From assembly GCA_003661125.1 (NCBI GenBank), contig QMVO01000082.1, positions 1 to 7,272 on the forward strand: 7,272 bases of DNA. Direction: 5' to 3'. The stretch's first letter is position 1, and every line of letters starts with the position of its first letter. The notes beneath the pieces are model-generated. The model saw only the letters and a program-made list of their open reading frames with translations, searched no databases and was not told the origin of the DNA. This document shows, in pieces, positions 6,754 through 7,272 of this stretch. Source of the stretch: Methanosarcinales archaeon. GTDB lineage: Archaea; Halobacteriota; Syntropharchaeia; Alkanophagales; Methanospirareceae. Position numbers and translations under genes: made by a program.

Positions 6754-7100
6754 TCAACTCACCCCGTTAACGGTATCACAGATATATCGTAAATTATCGT
6801 CTGTTAATGCTGGATGTACCGGTAAGCTCAAAACAATTTCTGATAGTCTCGTTGCCGTTGGGCATTGATCCCTGTCATAGCCAAGCTGTTGATACAGAGG
6901 TTGTCGGTGGACCGGCAAGGGGTAATGGACGGCACTTCCAATCCCGTTATCATTTAAGTATCTGATAAATTCATCTCTGCTCATTGGAAATTCATCCTCT
7001 AATTTTACCACATACTGGTGATAAACGTGTCTAACGTCCTTCTCTTTGTATGGCTTCTTAAGCGAAACTTTCAAACCTTGATTAAAACATTCTGCATTGC
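6754..7100 (-). pseudogene. DegT/DnrJ/EryC1/StrS sugar aminotransferase, C-terminal remnant (WbpE-like)
   Basis: Only the last third of a PLP-dependent sugar aminotransferase remains. Reading upstream of the TTG at 7074, in-frame family-like sequence continues as NAECFNQGL to about 7100, then meets a stop (TGA 7102-7104) in unrelated DNA. C-terminal motifs seen are LKKPY, HVYHQYVV, the GIGSAVHYPLPVHRQPLY segment, and a final VLSLPVHPALTDDN. Complete family members have about 360-390 residues; roughly 115 are present. The N-terminal two thirds, with the PLP-binding Lys, are absent, so the fragment cannot be catalytic. In the intact pathway this enzyme would transfer an amino group from glutamate to the 3-keto sugar. 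It abuts a truncated transposase in another frame. Either the gene is broken by rearrangement or the assembly is chimeric here. The remnant's stop lies six bases before the oxidoreductase ATG, as in an ordinary operon. Confidence 0.9.
6759..6765 (-). promoter_or_regulatory. Shine-Dalgarno site deciding the oxidoreductase start
   Basis: Minus-strand GGGGTGA, containing the SD core GGTGA, lies 10 bases before ATG 6748 and only one base before TTG 6757. Spacing therefore favours the ATG. The site sits in the last codons of the aminotransferase remnant. Confidence 0.5.
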
Positions 7101-7272
7101 ATCATTCATCCAGGAGGCATTCGTAGGTAAATAAACAAGTTCTATCGCTTGTCCGTTCAACAATTCTGGGAGTTTTTTAGTGATGTGAGCAGACCAACAA
7201 TCCAATATTACGTACAATCGATAATGCTTATTCCTCTGCTTTAATTTGGTCAATATATCAGCGACTTCTACA
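7071..7272 (-). mobile_element. IS630-family transposase fragment (truncated at both visible ends)
   Basis: The frame is open from the right edge, with no start inside the window (VEVADILTKLKQ...), to a stop at 7071-7073. Transposase-like sequence covers 7104-7272. YVILDCWSAH is the second catalytic Asp region of the IS630/Tc1 DDE domain, and ELVYLPTNASWMN is the stretch just before the third catalytic residue. In complete relatives the latter continues as N-x-(I/V)-E; here it changes to DAMQNVLIKV, read out of frame from the aminotransferase gene. The catalytic Glu and C-terminal part are therefore missing. No terminal inverted repeat can be seen at the junction, because the break lies inside the transposase gene. 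It cannot be active as shown. Confidence 0.8.

Noticed and set aside
6754..7074. A complete 106-residue stand-alone protein from TTG 7074
   Set aside because: Family-like residues continue upstream of the TTG to about 7100, and the fragment lacks the PLP-binding portion; it is a remnant.
7071..7253. A small independent 60-codon protein starting at TTG 7253
   Set aside because: The frame continues upstream to the window edge and matches the IS630 DDE domain, so this is a transposase fragment and not a small gene.
1..7272. A new defence or signalling system hidden in the run of genes
   Set aside because: Every substantial minus-strand frame has a recognisable glycan-metabolism, PHP or transposase family; no effector, nuclease, reverse transcriptase or sensor domain was found.

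Overview
All genes in this window read on the minus strand. From right to left they form one run of surface-glycan (nucleotide-sugar) genes. The order of transcription is: IS630-type transposase fragment (7272 down to about 7104), C-terminal remnant of a DegT/StrS sugar aminotransferase (7100-6754), Gfo/Idh sugar oxidoreductase (6748-5825), left-handed beta-helix acetyltransferase (5820-5245), an intergenic stretch with an imperfect inverted repeat (5244-5118), UDP-sugar 6-dehydrogenase (5117-3708), membrane-anchored family 2 glycosyltransferase (3715-2747), N-acetyl sugar amidotransferase of the WbpG/PseA type (2747-1614), DUF354 GT-B-like protein (1602-511), and the N-terminal 171 codons of a PHP-domain metallohydrolase that runs off the left edge (514-1).

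The organism is most likely an uncultured archaeon of the euryarchaeal type. Several start sites have Shine-Dalgarno (SD) sequences of the AGGTGA/GGAGG kind. The GHIERFNP signature of the oxidoreductase and the form of the UDP-sugar dehydrogenase resemble archaeal homologues. No rRNA or other marker gene is present, so this is inference; a bacterial host cannot be excluded.

Functionally, the 6-dehydrogenase, 3-dehydrogenase, 3-aminotransferase and N-acetyltransferase correspond to WbpA, WbpB, WbpE and WbpD. Together they turn UDP-GlcNAc into a UDP-2,3-diacetamido-2,3-dideoxy-hexuronic acid. The WbpG-type amidotransferase would then convert an acetamido group to an acetamidino group, as in Pseudomonas B-band O antigen. 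The family 2 glycosyltransferase and the DUF354 protein are the candidates for lipid-carrier loading and sugar transfer. Not seen here are the C2 epimerase (WbpI), the HisH/HisF-type ammonia-supply partners of the amidotransferase, and an intact aminotransferase. The aminotransferase is broken at an abrupt junction with a transposase that is itself truncated, so the pathway is incomplete as shown.

Coupling is tight: ATGA overlap at 511-514, TGATG at 2745-2749, an 8-base overlap at 3708-3715, and very short gaps elsewhere. The only real intergenic gap is 5118-5244. Hand-counted samples suggest a drop in G+C from about 47-55% upstream of position 2750 to about 27-43% downstream. That fits a mosaic locus in which the amidotransferase/DUF354/PHP block has a different history. 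I found no new defence system, CRISPR array, RNA gene or other wholly novel system. The most interesting items are the double-truncation junction, the inverted repeat that supplies the end of an acetyltransferase gene, and the DUF354/PHP pair attached to the amidotransferase.
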